Positions 35,241 through 47,102 of a stretch of 64,000 nucleotides of DNA are shown piece by piece; position 1 is the first letter of the stretch; the number at the start of each line of letters is the position of its first letter. Below the pieces are notes generated by a model. It saw only the letters and a list, made by a program, of their open reading frames with translations, made no database searches and had not been told where the DNA came from. The stretch comes from Epiperipatus broadwayi (lineage: Eukaryota > Onychophora > Udeonychophora > Euonychophora > Peripatidae): assembly GCA_028023455.1 (NCBI GenBank), contig JAQFVV010012396.1, forward strand, positions 23,535,292 through 23,599,291. Reading direction: 5' to 3'. A program made the position numbers and the translations under genes.

Positions 35241-35731
35241 GATGTAATAATAAAATAAGACCTTTATAAGAGAATATTGTTAGAGGGTTCCAGAATTCCA
35301 TTTTTGACAGTGATTCAATTTATTTACAGCCAGGTTCACAAATTAACATCCATAAAATGGAGAAAAACAGAGCTCGATTTAGCAGAGAAAACCATAAAAT
35401 TGGAGGCCCTAACAAAATCAGTGAAATTGATGAAAGCTTTTGTACAAAACAAAAACCCAGGTGAATTCTTTCAGAACAGTGAAGGTTTGATGGTTTGTAC
35501 AGGGAGAATGACAAATGTTTCATCACAAGAATTTATGTTAGAACAATGGCAACTCTGATGGAAGCCATCAAACAAAATATGAAAGAGGAATTGACAATTT
35601 ATTCTTACTGGTGGAAAGCCTATAAACTGCTGAATTATGAGCTGCTGGTTATCAAGCATTTTTCATGTGAATCATACTGGATGATATCAAAAAAAGTAAT
35701 TCATCACATTGAAGAAATAATAAAAGTGTAG
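35241..35731 (+). pseudogene. Unrecognised coding-like segment with one frameshift
   Basis: Two overlapping frames, 35277-35558 (93 codons) and 35495-35731 (78 codons), cover a block with higher GC than its surroundings. The first is rich in K/E, with SIKWRKTELDLAEKT and EALTKSVKLMKAF that could be helical. The second includes MATLMEAIKQNMKEEL and a W/Y-rich tail ending before a TAG. They could be one ORF broken by an indel. I do not recognise the family. The block lies inside the hAT relic, where a transposase would continue, but it does not match the expected hAT blocks. It could be an insertion or a fast-evolving part. Confidence 0.35.
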
Positions 35732-37000
35732 TAATTTAATTTTTTTCTTGGTTTTGAAAAAAATACTTTTACTACTTATTAATATTTCTGGTGAAGATCC
35801 TGTGCATGTGTTATATTGCACATTCACATATTAAGTAAGCCTTCATTTTGGGAAAAATAAAATAATTTTCTTTTAATCTTCATTTTGAAACAAAATTTTA
35901 TCCACTTAAAATAAAGTAGAACAGACAAATTTATTGTTTTATTGTGACAATTCTTGTTATATATTACATGGTAAGTACCATATTTGTATATTTTAAATGC
36001 TGTGTAATTTAGTGATTGTTTTGTCTATATTTAAAGTAACATTTGGGAATTGCATAAAACTTTTTCAGATTTACTTTTGTGTGAAATTCATATTTTTAGT
36101 ATTACTAGAAATTAATATTAATATGGTTAGATTTAGTCTGATGCAATTACTGTCACATATTAGAACTCCTCACCTTTTCACATACATATTCACATTGCTG
36201 ATAACTTTATAAATCTTGCAAAAATATCATGTACACATGGTCTGTTTTGACAAATTTAGCATTTTAAGTTCATAGAAGATTCAAGTGTACATGTTATTTA
36301 GTGATGTCACAAGATTAGATGAATGTGAAAAAGTGTAGCATGTCTAATACATTGCAGGTCTATTACATAAGTACTGTAAAAAACTTATGGTGCTTGCAAT
36401 ATGATCAGACAGAAAGAAACATCACTTTGTCATTTCATTTACCAAGCATGTTTGACATGCAGTTTTGTGTTTTTACTGTATTATACATTAGCAATGAAAG
36501 ATATTAGAGCTTACAACAAAAGTAGTTAATTTTATATTTGCCTGTGCTTTAAATAAGTGAAAATTCCAGAAACAATTAAATAAGGCAAATTCATCATATA
36601 ATAGTTTACTTACATTCAATAATGTCTGATCGTTAAATCATGGGAAAAAATTCAAAGATTTGTTCAGTGTTTAGATGAAATCAGACTATTTCTACACAGT
36701 AAAAATATTATTGAAAAATATGGTCAATTAACAGAGGTTGAATGGCTTTCAAAATTAATGTTTTTTACTGATTAGATTTTCCAATTTAATGAATTGAATA
36801 TTAAACTGTAAAATGTTAATAAAACAGTCATTGCTATGTTTGACTTAACCAAAGCATTTGAAATAAATTACAAATATTTAATCTTGACATTGATTTAAAT
36901 TTGTATAAATATTTTCCAAATACAAAAAAATTTCTTCAGATCTACAGTTTCATATGAAACCAAATGAAGATAAATTTGTTCAAGAGTTTTCTATTTTAAT

Positions 37001-37559
37001 TCAGTTGATGATCAATGAATTTTCTTTAAGACTTATGCAGTTAAAGAAATTTGAAAAAAAAACATCCAATTTTATATTATATACAGACACAACAATTTCA
37101 AAATTTTAAAGTTGTTCGATTTGGATGATATAGATTTGCAATTAATTGCTTTTACATTCACTTTTATATGGCAACAAAAGTTTATTGATTTTTTAAATGT
37201 TTGAAAATAATCAATTATTGGTGTGTAATAAAAAATGTTGATGAAGAAATATCAAAAACATAGAATGCTATTCATGAAACTATCAGTTTTTAAAACCTTA
37301 TGCAAATAAACAGAAAGTAATTTTATAAAAGACAAATTCAGAAATATGATATCTGATGAATCTAGTTCAGCATGAGCACTATTAACAGTGACAAAATATA
37401 ACTTTGATATAAGGCATTCAGCATTTATTGTACAGCAGTAAAACATCTCATTCAGAAGTTCATATTTGTAACAATTTAATGTTAAAATTCTATAATAATT
37501 TTTCTATTAATTTTGCTCCTATTAAAAATTTCCTCGTACCATAGGAAATTCCATAAATC
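37001..37559. other. AT-rich sequence after the hAT relic
   Basis: It may hold decayed hAT C-terminal sequence, but no block could be aligned. The minus-strand 64-codon frame at 37252-37446 has no family resemblance. Confidence 0.35.
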
Positions 37560-37652
37560 TTATTTGTAAATTTTTGGCACACAGACTTAGCTGGCCTGGG
37601 TTTGCTTCCCAGTCAATGCATTTGACATCTGAAAAAAAAAAGAAAAAAAAGA
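37560..37652 (+). repeat. tRNA-derived SINE fragment with poly-A tail
   Basis: The segment contains CTGGG-TTTGCTT-CCCAG, a hairpin with a 5-bp stem and a 7-nt loop, which is the geometry of a tRNA T-arm and RNA polymerase III B box. It is followed about 25 bp later by an A-rich tail interrupted by single G residues (37631-37651). An A box was not clear. This is a short SINE remnant. Confidence 0.55.
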
Positions 37653-37924
37653 TATGCCAAATTGGTGTAATCTATAGATGCTATTATGAAACAAATATAA
37701 ACTTTTAAAGACTATCAAAAAATTTATGGTAACTTATGCAAGAATAAGACTGGAAAGAATATCTATGTGGCAAAAAGTGGTTGTTGTTCTACAGACAAAT
37801 AAAAAATTTATATGCATATTATGAATATTTAATTGTTTTATTAATTTGAGTTGTTTTTATTTTTAAATGCTTTAATTGATTTTGAAAAATCTGTTTGTTT
37901 GTTAAATTTGATCTTTTCCAAACC

Positions 37925-38351
37925 AATAAACATCACATGATCACCATTTCTTATGCTTGCTCTTAACTGTTATTAAAATAATAGTGATGGCTATGGTTAC
38001 TAAAGAACCAAAGACACCAAAATGTATAGGTATTGAACTGAGTTCAGACCTAAGAATATATAAGCTTTTTGGATTGAAAATATTATGGTGTTTTCAGTTT
38101 AAGTCTCATAGTTTTGTTGTTAAGTAGAGATAAAAAAATGGCTGCTGGAGGGTTGCATTAGATCCTAAGATCTAAGTGCAGTGCTCCCAGATCCAAGGCT
38201 CCTCACTGATGAAGGCCACAAGCCAGAAACTAGTCTGAGGATATTGGATGAGTAGGAACTAGATGGGGATTTTATTCACAAGCCTTCTTGCATCCATTGA
38301 TTACTCTGGATTGCTCTGAGTGGCAATATGTATAGAGAATTTTGCCTGTTT
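37925..38351 (+). mobile_element. M1 element, copy 4, with the best hammerhead
   Basis: The left outer terminus reads AAACATCACATGATCACCAT at about 37928, the same as in copy 6 (61.2 kb). The inner left arm is missing. The interior, CTCATAGTTTTGTTGTTAAG then AGTAGAGATAAAAAAATGGC, is the reverse complement of parts of the copy 1 spacer. The right arm continues through the hammerhead to GAATTTTGCCTG near 38347. No coding sequence. Confidence 0.8.
38191..38249 (+). ncRNA. Type I hammerhead ribozyme motif (best copy)
   Basis: Outer stem I is ATCCAA (38191-38196) with TTGGAT (38244-38249). An asymmetric internal loop GGC/TA follows. Inner stem I is TCCTCA (38200-38205) with TGAGGA (38236-38241), six perfect pairs. 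Core CTGATGA is at 38206-38212. Stem II is GGC/GCC around a CACAA loop (38214-38224). GAAA is at 38226-38229. Stem III is A-U and C-G closed by TA (38229-38234). Cleavage is expected after C38235 of the GTC triplet. Known features of animal type I hammerheads are a very short stem III and an internal loop in stem I. The only misfit is A-A (38213/38225) at the base of stem II, so activity must be tested. Confidence 0.7.
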
Positions 38352-38688
38352 TAATCTTTTTCAGGTTAAAATGAAATTTTAAAATCGAGGTTTAATATAT
38401 TTAAATTCAATAGAATTGCTTAAAAATTGAGGTATAACAAAGATATAACACCTCAATTCATTTGAAACAATTATCTTTTCAGTATGTCAACTAGTTTGAT
38501 AGATATGGAACAGAGGGCAGAAAAGATATAAAAAATATTCAATAATTTCATGTTTTGCAACAATTATTCTTAGAATTTGTATTTGATTTAAATAATGGTC
38601 ACAAGAGGACAGTTTATTTTTTTTTACTTTTAATTTAATAACATTTTTAAAACTATTTTGAACTATTAATGTTTATGTATTATTATAT

Positions 38689-38689
<1 letters not shown>
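38352..38689. other. AT-rich intergenic region
   Basis: No feature recognised. Confidence 0.4.

Positions 38690-38772
<83 letters not shown>
38690..38772. repeat. (TAA)n microsatellite
   Basis: About 27 uninterrupted TAA units on the plus strand, ending next to the M1 copy 5 fragment. Confidence 0.95.
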
Positions 38773-38782
38773 TAAATAAACA

Positions 38783-38970
<188 letters not shown>

Positions 38971-39126
38971 ATTTTAACATATAGCAGAAATATTTACTGA
39001 TATGTATATATATATTACATATAATTGTCCAGTCAATCTAAAATATGAGATGGCTTTACATTTTCAAAAAATGTGCCAATACTAAATATTTAAAAATAAT
39101 AAATATTATTTTTTTTATAATGCTTC

Positions 39127-39371
39127 TATTGACTGTAAACTAAAAGAATATAAAAGATTTGTTTCTTCAACCACAATTGCAGTTTTTAGATTTAACTTGA
39201 AAGAAAATCACATGGGGGGGGTGTCCAGAAATGAATTAATTCAGTCCTTATTTTTTATAACACAGAATTGACTTAATTAATTTCTGTACCCCCTATACTT
39301 TTATTTCAAAGTAAATATAAAAAATTCAGTTGTGGTTGAAGAAACAATTTCTTTTAGTGCACAATCAATAA
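39127..39371. repeat. M7 inverted repeat, arms about 110 bp
   Basis: TATTGACTGTAAACTAAAAG on the left pairs with the CTTTTAGTGCACAATCAATA block on the right. GTTTCTTCAACCACAATTG pairs with CAGTTGTGGTTGAAGAAAC, and CCAGAAATGAATTAATTCAGT pairs near the centre. A run of eight G lies at 39214-39221 opposite CCCCC at 39290. It looks like a small non-autonomous DNA element. Confidence 0.75.
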
Positions 39372-40124
39372 AAACATTTAATATAAAATAATTTTTTAAT
39401 CTATTATTTATTTAATGCACATTTTACAGTTCTGTGGTTATTGAATATGTAGAAGCAAAATAGCCTATACATAACAAAAGCAAAATAGACATAAATGTTG
39501 CACTTGAAATTCAAATTATAAAGTAATTATTGGAATACATAAAATAAAATAAAAATAATAAAAAAGAATATTTTTTGATTTAAAAAAAAATTACTTTCTC
39601 AACAAATCTTAAACAACAACAACAATAAACTATAAAAATAACAGCTTAATTTACTACTGTATTGAAATATAGTCGATTTTTTTAGTTGTTATAAAAATTG
39701 AGATTATCATGATAATATTAAATATGGTTAGAGCTAGTGTTACTCAAATACTTTTATTGTTAATTTTAAAATGTCTACTTTTTATTAGTTGTTATAAAAC
39801 TAATTTAAAATATACAATAAAATTTCAAATTTACTTTCATCTTTAATTAAATCATGCTGCAGAGAATGCAAAGCTTTATATAGATTCCTGAATCAATTCT
39901 CACTTGAATCACATAAAAACCCCATACATGATAAAGTAATGAAATTAAGGGCCAAACCTACCACTTGGATGTTTAAATGTCACCAGTGACCATCTTTTAC
40001 AAAAATAAGTAATTTTCTTAGGACTTAAATATTCAAAAGTATTCAATAAACACAAGTTATTTTTTAAAATATTATCTATATAATACTGGATTCTAAAACA
40101 ATACTTTAAATCAATATTTTTTAA
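39372..40124. other. AT-rich intergenic region
   Basis: A minus-strand 85-codon frame (39945-40202) crosses the hAT terminus at 40133 and has no family resemblance, so it is not called as a gene. Confidence 0.4.
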
Positions 40125-41284
40125 ATCTAGACCAGAGATAGAGAACATTTTTTCTGCCAAGAACCATTTAGATATAAATAATTTCATTTGAAATTTACAC
40201 ATAATTATTGATTTAAAAAATAGTCTACTACATTTGATAAAAAATTTAATTATTTACTTCTAATCATTAAGGCTGGGTATCAGACCAATTTCAACTTTCC
40301 CTTTTTAAATGGGGAAAAGTTTTTTTGTGTGTGAATTAAAAATAATGTCATTAGTATTAATTACTGTTCCACAATTAATGATATTTTTTTCTGATTCATC
40401 TTCAGTTTATAACATATTTACAAATTTCTTTTTTATGTTTTGAACAGTTTAATTCTACAGCAGCTAGGATGCAATCTTTTATAAACTTCTATTCAAAAAA
40501 AGCTTTTGAATTATCTGCATTTTTTAAAAAAATAACTTGCTCTCACAGAATTCTCTGACTTGTTAATACTTTTTATAAAACATGTCAACCTCTTGATAAA
40601 GCTCTTTTTCAAGTTTTTTTATATTTTTTTCTTTTCCCAAAATGATTTTGTTTTAATCAGAATGCGTTGAAAAATAGTATCCTAATAATGCGTTCTTTAT
40701 TAACTGAAATACTTTCTAGACTTATCAGACACATCAATTATTATTTCTTTCAATTTAAAAAAAATGCAATGGTCCATTTCTTTTCGAATGCATGATTTTC
40801 TGTGTCATTATTTCTTATCTTACTCCATGTAAGCCATTCTAATAAAAAACCATTGAAACTAAAGTAATAACAATAAAATAAAATTTAAGTTTTATTTTTG
40901 CTAATTATATATTCTTTTGAGAAAATCATTATAAAAACAAAAAAAATAATGTTCTCATTATCATAGATTAAATCCAAAATCAGTATACAACACAGTATAG
41001 ATGATTTGTTGAAATATTGCATCTCTGCTAAAATGACATAGAAGTACTATAAAGATTCGAGAAAAAAAATGTAGTTGAGAATATAAATATTTTATTTTAT
41101 TTAATTCTTAAATCAAAATTTCCAAATATAATTGCCCTGCATTACTTGCATGTTTAAATAGACATTTTATATGTGTCCATTTTGTATAAGTTTGTGGAAT
41201 TACCTTGGGGCCAGATTGAAATTTTTTAAGAGCTGCATTTACATTTGGTCTACAGGCTAGAGGTTCTTTACTGCTGGATTAGAC
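40125..41284 (-). mobile_element. hAT transposon relic with 8-bp target site duplications
   Basis: The left terminus begins CAGAGATAGAGAAC at 40133, and the right terminus ends GTTCTTTACTGCTG at 41276. They pair at 10 of 14 positions and have the CAG...CTG ends typical of hAT elements. The flanking 8-mers are ATCTAGAC (40125-40132) and GATTAGAC (41277-41284). The left one fits the nTCTAGAn target preference of Ac-type hAT elements. The second inner blocks TTTTTTCTGCCAAGAACCAT and TACAGGCTAGAGGTTC also look like hAT subterminal sequence. Minus-strand transposase remnants lie inside, so this is an internally deleted, decayed copy. Confidence 0.7.
40395..40850 (-). pseudogene. hAT transposase N-terminal remnant
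   Basis: On the minus strand a block reads DTENHAFEKKWTIAF (about 40810-40765), the usual start of GTF2IRD2/ZBED-type hAT proteins. It is followed by FIKDCILAAVELNCSKHKKE (about 40483-40424), the block that normally precedes the SLSRNTV motif. Frames change between them and stops are present. The BED cysteines and histidines could not be found. It is a dead fragment of the element at 40125-41284. Confidence 0.65.
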
Positions 41285-43964
41285 CCCAAAAATCATATGT
41301 CCTGAACAATTAGTTAGTTAATTACAAAAATGTTTTCTAATTTGTTGCTTAGATACCATTTCGTGTGGTGTTTCATTTACATTTTGAAATAGATTCCAGA
41401 CTTTCTTGCCAATAAAATATTATTCGCATAAGAATTAAGGTTTTTATGTATTCTGTCCTATTACTAATGTTACTTTTAAGAATTCATGTTGCTTATACAA
41501 ATTGTCTATATATATAATAATGAGTAATACTTCATTATCTCTCTATATAATAAATACTGTATTAGTAATTATGTGCATTAATGAAGAAAATAATCTTCAA
41601 TGTAAGTATATATTATTTTAGATATTCCAAATCATGATTCACCAAATTAAAAAAAGATTTTTTTTTTACTTGTAAAAACTAAAATAATAAATATGTACAA
41701 TAAAAATTAATTATTTTCTTTATTACAGCATATTATTATTAGTAAATTATTTGTTACATATGTTTATAATTAACAGAAATAAAATGATGAAATATAAATC
41801 TGCATTTATGTGAAATTACATTAAACTTTTAATCCCAAATTGTTATTGGGAAAATGTGAATTTTTTAACTTTTCTAAAATACATCAGAATTTTTTTCTAA
41901 AAAGCTTCTTCAAATTATCTCAGATCTAATTCTTGATTTAGAAATTCTTCTAAATGTTTCCAGTCTATTAATAATTGGTCTTATCTTTTCAAATATTTTT
42001 CTTGGTTTATTTTTTTATTTTATTCAAGTTTTTTTTTTTTTCAGACTTAATTTTTTTTTTTGAGATTAAAAAATATTTCGCTTTTATTAAATTTTCATTC
42101 AGTAAAAAAAAAAAAAAAAGTGGGGGAGGGGTATTTTTAATATTAAAAAAATCAAAATTTAACTGCTGCCCTTCAATCAATTTTGCTCATATATTTAATA
42201 TGCGCCCCTCTCTCTGCCATCGCATTACAATTTTAATGTTATGATATCAGCAACTCTCAAGGAAAAATAATAATAAATTTTAAATTAATTAAGTTTAAAA
42301 ATAAGTATGTATATTTTACTTTTGAACTTACAGCAGACATTTTTTTGACTTGCTCTCTTAATTTTGCATATTCAATCAGCATACATTTTATAAATTACTG
42401 TAACTTTCTCTGCTAAGTTTTAGAAATGTAAAAAAAAATATTTTACAATCGTTTCAAATCACAAAGTTATTGAAAATAGCGATTTCCAAAGCTAAAAGAA
42501 AAACTGTGAAGGACACTTTTTGTATGTGATATTGAAAATGATTGATTTAACTCTGAGAAAAAAGTATGATTGCATTATGCTGTGGTTTAATACAAATAAA
42601 TTGACATTTATGAAATTGTTAAAATGATACTCTTGGTGTATTTCCTCCCATCCCTGAAATTACTAAAATATTATTCATATAATATAATAAGTATTTAGTA
42701 AATACTAAGACAACAACTTTGTGAATAAAAATTATGAACCACAAAATGCTATTAAGCATTAATTTTATATGAAGACTTTGCTTTGACAAAGGATTCAGTG
42801 AAAAAGTTGCAGTCAAAACATTTTATTTAAGTAAAGTGGTTATGTAAATTCAAAAATGGGTATGAGTAAAAGAATATTCTGTGGGCAACATAAAGCATTC
42901 TTTAGAATGTGACTCTACGTGAAAACTTTAGCAAAACTTTCTGTAAGAAAATGTAACATATCATTTATTTCAAGTAATGACTGTTTGCATAGATTTGAAA
43001 ATTGGTAAGAATTTCAAAATAAAAAACTTCATAGTTTATTTTTGTCTTGGACAATTTGCAATCATTGTAAACTAAATTTTAATTTTATAATTTACAACAC
43101 AAAAACTATCATAAAATTTCACAAGAAAATAGTACTATTGTAAAATAGAGTACAATTATTTTAAATTTATCCATTTCCAATCACTTAGTCATGGTACAGT
43201 TTACTTAAGAACATCATCAATTTTCACCACACAATGAATGAAAAAATGAATAATAAGTTTTACTTATTTTATATTTTATGGAGGAATGACTGAATAAGCA
43301 CATTTACATATAATAATCATTGATTTGACTACAGTACAATGTGTGCTTTACTGTTTCATATTAAACACTTTGGTTGACATTTTTATACATATAATTTTAA
43401 AATAAAAGTTGTTTCATAGATATTTACATACACACTTTCTATATATTGTTAAAGTGACCATACTATATATATGTGTATGTATGTCAAATATGGTTTGCTA
43501 CTTGAATGATCAAACTATCATACTATTTAAAATTGTTTGCTTTGGATAATGGATGCTTGAATACATGCTGCATTTTTGTCCTGTGTGACCAAAATATTCT
43601 GTTGCAGATTGTTTTTGTTTCTGTACTATCATATTACTGTCCATCTAAACTGGACTTATTATGAATCAACAAAATATAAGTTGATGTCTGGCACATATTT
43701 ATTGCTTAGTGCATTTCCTGTGTTTTACAATTGGGAAAACATTTTTTGTATCTTATATAAATTATTACTTTCTATGTTAAAATTGGCTGAATTAATTTAA
43801 ATTTTAGTTTAAATAGAGTCCCAGATATAAAAAAAATGTAACAGTTTGATGGAATTTTTATTTTTAATAATATGTTTTATAGAGTTCAAGTTTTAAAATT
43901 TAAAAGGCTTTTTGTAATTTTAATAATAATAATAATGATGATGATAAAATTTTAAAAAGCTTTT
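41285..43964. other. AT-rich intergenic region
   Basis: No gene recognised. A T-rich run at 41990-42065 is followed by an A16 run and a GTGGGGGAGGGG patch at 42105-42131. Short frames (42619-42816, 43576-43800) have no family resemblance. Confidence 0.45.
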
Positions 43965-44105
43965 GTGAAAATAATAATGATAATTCTCCTCCTCCTTCTC
44001 CTACTACTGCTGCTGTTACTGCTACTACTACTACTATTACTAGTACTACTACTACTACTGCTAACAATAATGATAATAATAGCAGTAGTTGTTGAAGTAG
44101 TAGTG
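43965..44105. repeat. Compound trinucleotide repeat (CTC, CTA, CTG, AAT, TAG)
   Basis: The stretch is built of imperfect trinucleotide units: CTCCTC, CTACTACTACTG, then AATAATGATAAT and AGTAGT. The long poly-leucine and poly-serine frames over it come from the repeat and are not genes. Confidence 0.9.
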
Positions 44106-44808
44106 TTCATTTTTGGCTTGGATGTTTTAATCATCTTGAAATTGAACTTGAATAGTTAAAAATATATATCAAATGTATTTTTATATTAAAACCACCATAT
44201 CAATGTTATTAAATAAATAAATCAAGATTTAGACTATATATATTTATGTGTGTGTGTGTCTTTGTGGTGTTAAATAAGCAAAACTATTTCTCTGGTAATA
44301 AACATTTTAACTTAAATAACTATTTTGTGTTGTTTTATTTTGTTTTTATATAAGCATTAATCACCAATTTTAGTTTAATAAAATAAAATTGAATTAAAAT
44401 ATGATTGCTAATAAAATAATAAAATTTAATTGGAATGTGTTTTCTTGGATAACATTTTTTTCAATAAAAACCAAATAAAATTAATTGAATATATTGAAAA
44501 ATCAATATATGAAAGTTATTGGAACAACTTTCCTTTGTATTTGAATTATGATTATTTTACAATCAACTATGAGCAAATAATTTTCAATGCAGCTAGCTAT
44601 TTTTATGAGATTGTTATTATTGTTAAAACGAACTTAATTATATTTCAAAATCATCTCAAAATACTTTTTAGTTTGTAAATTAATTTGTCAAATTTTGAAA
44701 ATTTATTTCATTTTTAAGCTTAAGCCCATTCAATTTATATATTACAATTTGATTTATAAATGTCAAATTTTCTGTACTTATAACATTAACACCATATTTT
44801 AAACAAAT
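44106..44808. other. AT-rich intergenic region
   Basis: The 82-codon plus-strand frame at 44430-44678 has no family resemblance and no promoter or splice context, so it is not called. Confidence 0.4.
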
Positions 44809-45076
<268 letters not shown>

Positions 45077-45539
45077 GTTTCAAAGAAAAGAACTTTATTG
45101 ATAACCATAGAGTTACATTTGCTATAAGACACTTCGTATACATATATCTACATTGCTAGTGAGTAAACCAAGTTTAAGTTGGTATCTGTGATGTACAAAA
45201 AAGGAACTTAACTTAGGAGGGAAAGATATTTAAACATTGTTAGGGGGGGTGAAAATACATATGTATACGTTACATTTATGAGTGCTGCTTGCTGTAATCA
45301 TAGTTCTCCAAAGTCTTGGTTATCATTGTTCAATTTGCAAAACTTCAACTTTGAAGTATATTGCCATGCTGGGTTCAGTTTGCTTTCCAGTATTTGAGGT
45401 CTGATTTTGTTGTTACTGTCCTTTATATTAATATTATGCAATCAAAGACAACATTCTGTTTTTTTATTTGTAGATAATTGCCACATTTTTTTTTATATAT
45501 ATTGGTTGAGGGCATAGATTTTGGTTATTGGGAGCCATC

Positions 45540-46169
45540 TTAGAGGTTTGATTGTTGTGTTATCAGTGACCAGGTTGCTGCATAGATGTCTGGATGTGCA
45601 ATTTTATTGTCTCTGGCTCGTAGTTTTGCCAGTTTGATATTGAAAGTTGATGGATGTCGCCTTGTGTTGTTACCTAGAGTGAATGTGCATCTAGTGCACC
45701 AGTATGCATAAAGCATAAAAGTGGCTGCACGGACTGATGGAATAGAGCCTTTGCAATATGAATTAATGATTGTTTGAAGGGTTGTGTTAGATTGTCTATA
45801 TGCTCCTATCATAATAACTCGAATTCTGTCTAGTGCTGGACAAAGATAGAATAGATGTTCCTGTGTTTCTTCAGCCCTGTGACACAGGGGACAAAAAGGA
45901 TCAATGTTAGTGTATAGTCTCCGATATCTCAGAAAATATGTCGTGGGCAGTGCTTGTAGGTTTAGTCTCAGCAAAAAATCAAAATACTTTGGCTCCAGTG
46001 ACCATTTTTTAAACTTACGGAGTAATTGTAGATTATTGATTTTCAGCATTGTCAGATTGGTGTCATGGGTTGGATTTGGATGGATTAATGAATAAATTTG
46101 CCAGTATGAATGCTTGTATATTGTCTGAAGAGATATCTGTGGAGCTGTGGTTTTTATATGATTGATCAT
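45540..46169 (-). pseudogene. LINE B ORF2 C-terminal region with zinc motif
   Basis: A 209-codon open segment. Its middle holds IDPFCPLCHRAEETQEH and LFYLC, a CX2CX8HX4C motif identical in spacing to LINE A. The preceding LQALPTTYFLRYRRLYTN stretch is the usual helical lead-in. Downstream is a basic region ending LITQQSNL, then a stop at 45540. The role is probably RNA or DNA binding during target-primed reverse transcription. It is the final part of ORF2 and is separated from the RT by a stop at 46170-46174. Confidence 0.85.
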
Positions 46170-46174
46170 TGATG

Positions 46175-46861
46175 CTAGTTGGTCATAAGCAGTAGGTGGT
46201 CTATCTGTTGGTGTTTGACTGTGGATGTTATTAAGTTTGTGGCCTTCTGTAGATGGAAAATATAAATACTATGAAGTCCTAGTCCATTGTGAATAGGTGG
46301 TCTGGTAAGTTGTTTTGCAGATATTGACACAGTCTTCCTCTGCCACAAGAGCTTATTACAGAGAGAAGAGATTTTGTTAATAAAACCTTTAGAAAATGTG
46401 ATAATGGGTGAGTAATAGGTGATTTTTGTTATGGCTAGCTGGTTAAATAGCTGGATCTTGAGTATATTGAAAGATATGCCTTTGAGAGAGAAGTAGTAAT
46501 TCGCTCTGTTTCTTCTTTGAGTTCGTTCTGGATCTTGACCCTCATTGCACTTGCACTCATATAAAAGGAAATCCCAAGAAAGCAGATGGCTTTCCCCATA
46601 CATGCCCGTGTACTGCTTTGCATTATAAAGAGACCAAACTGCCATCTTATTTAGATTGACCCTGAGTTTGTGTGTAGCTGCAAATTCTTGTAGTATTGTA
46701 TGCAAGGCTGGTAGGTGATTTTTAGATGGGAGGAAGACAGTTATATCATCCATATAAGCGATACATGTTACCTGCTGAGATGTGTTTGGTATTTGGATGC
46801 CAATGAATGTTTGCTGGATTTTTATTAATAGAGGTTGATGTAAAGGTGAAAAGTAAAGCAC
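46175..46861 (-). pseudogene. LINE B reverse transcriptase, motif C to thumb
   Basis: A 228-codon open segment starts inside motif B (YFSPLHQPLLIKIQQ). It contains the catalytic motif C as CIAYMDDITVFLPS about 30 residues in, followed by HKLRVNLNKMAVWSL (motif D/E region) and a thumb region with NKLLWQRKT. The methionine at 46861 is not a genuine start. The motif A aspartate is in the upstream fragment. Confidence 0.9.
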
Positions 46862-47102
46862 CAGGGGGATCCTTGTGAGATTGATTGTGTTGGAGTAAAG
46901 ATTCAGAATTTTTCCACTGAGTGCGAATATGTATATCCCGATTTAACAACAAGTTGGTTATAACATATAAAATAGTGGGAGGTATTGCAGTGGCAGCCAA
47001 CATTTTAATTAATATCTCGATTGCCACAGAATCAAAAGCTGATTCAATGTCTATTTGAACTGCAACTGGGCTGTATTTTTTCCGGCCTCGCACCGATCCC
47101 AA
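46746..47102 (-). pseudogene. LINE B reverse transcriptase, motif A segment
   Basis: This piece reads KYSPVAVQIDIESAFDSVAI, which is RT motif A with its catalytic aspartate. It runs on to a scrambled motif B (HKDPPGALLFTF), where functional copies have a PQGSPLSPLLF-type sequence. The frame changes within motif B, and the overlap with the next fragment (46861-46746) shows the indel site. Confidence 0.85.

Larger units (their letters stand above)
34214..37000 (+). mobile_element. Decayed hAT transposon (GTF2IRD2/ZBED-like transposase)
   Basis: Conserved blocks of a hAT transposase of the GTF2IRD2/ZBED type occur in order on the plus strand, separated by stops and frameshifts. A BED zinc finger lies at about 34300-34380, an INNMSLARNPVKDTILEIAKR block at 34640-34710, and FYCFYLDETIALNILDNLTIF at about 34745-34800. 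The block RFVQCLDEIRLFLH, then EVEWLSKLMFFTD, IFQFNELNIKL and TVIAMFDLTKAFE, lies at 36637-36860. Two stops interrupt the last block. The middle (34.9-36.5 kb) holds unrecognised sequence that may be inserted. The termini were not located. A second relic lies in the opposite orientation at 40.1-41.3 kb. Confidence 0.75.

Noticed and set aside
39945-40202. 85-codon minus-strand frame
   Set aside because: It crosses the terminus of the hAT relic and its left flank, so it cannot be a conserved gene.
42105-42131. A run followed by GTGGGGGAGGGG, considered as a retroelement tail or polypurine tract
   Set aside because: No LTR, target duplication or coding sequence was found beside it.
43952-44159. 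Poly-leucine and poly-serine frames
   Set aside because: They are translations of the compound trinucleotide repeat on the two strands.
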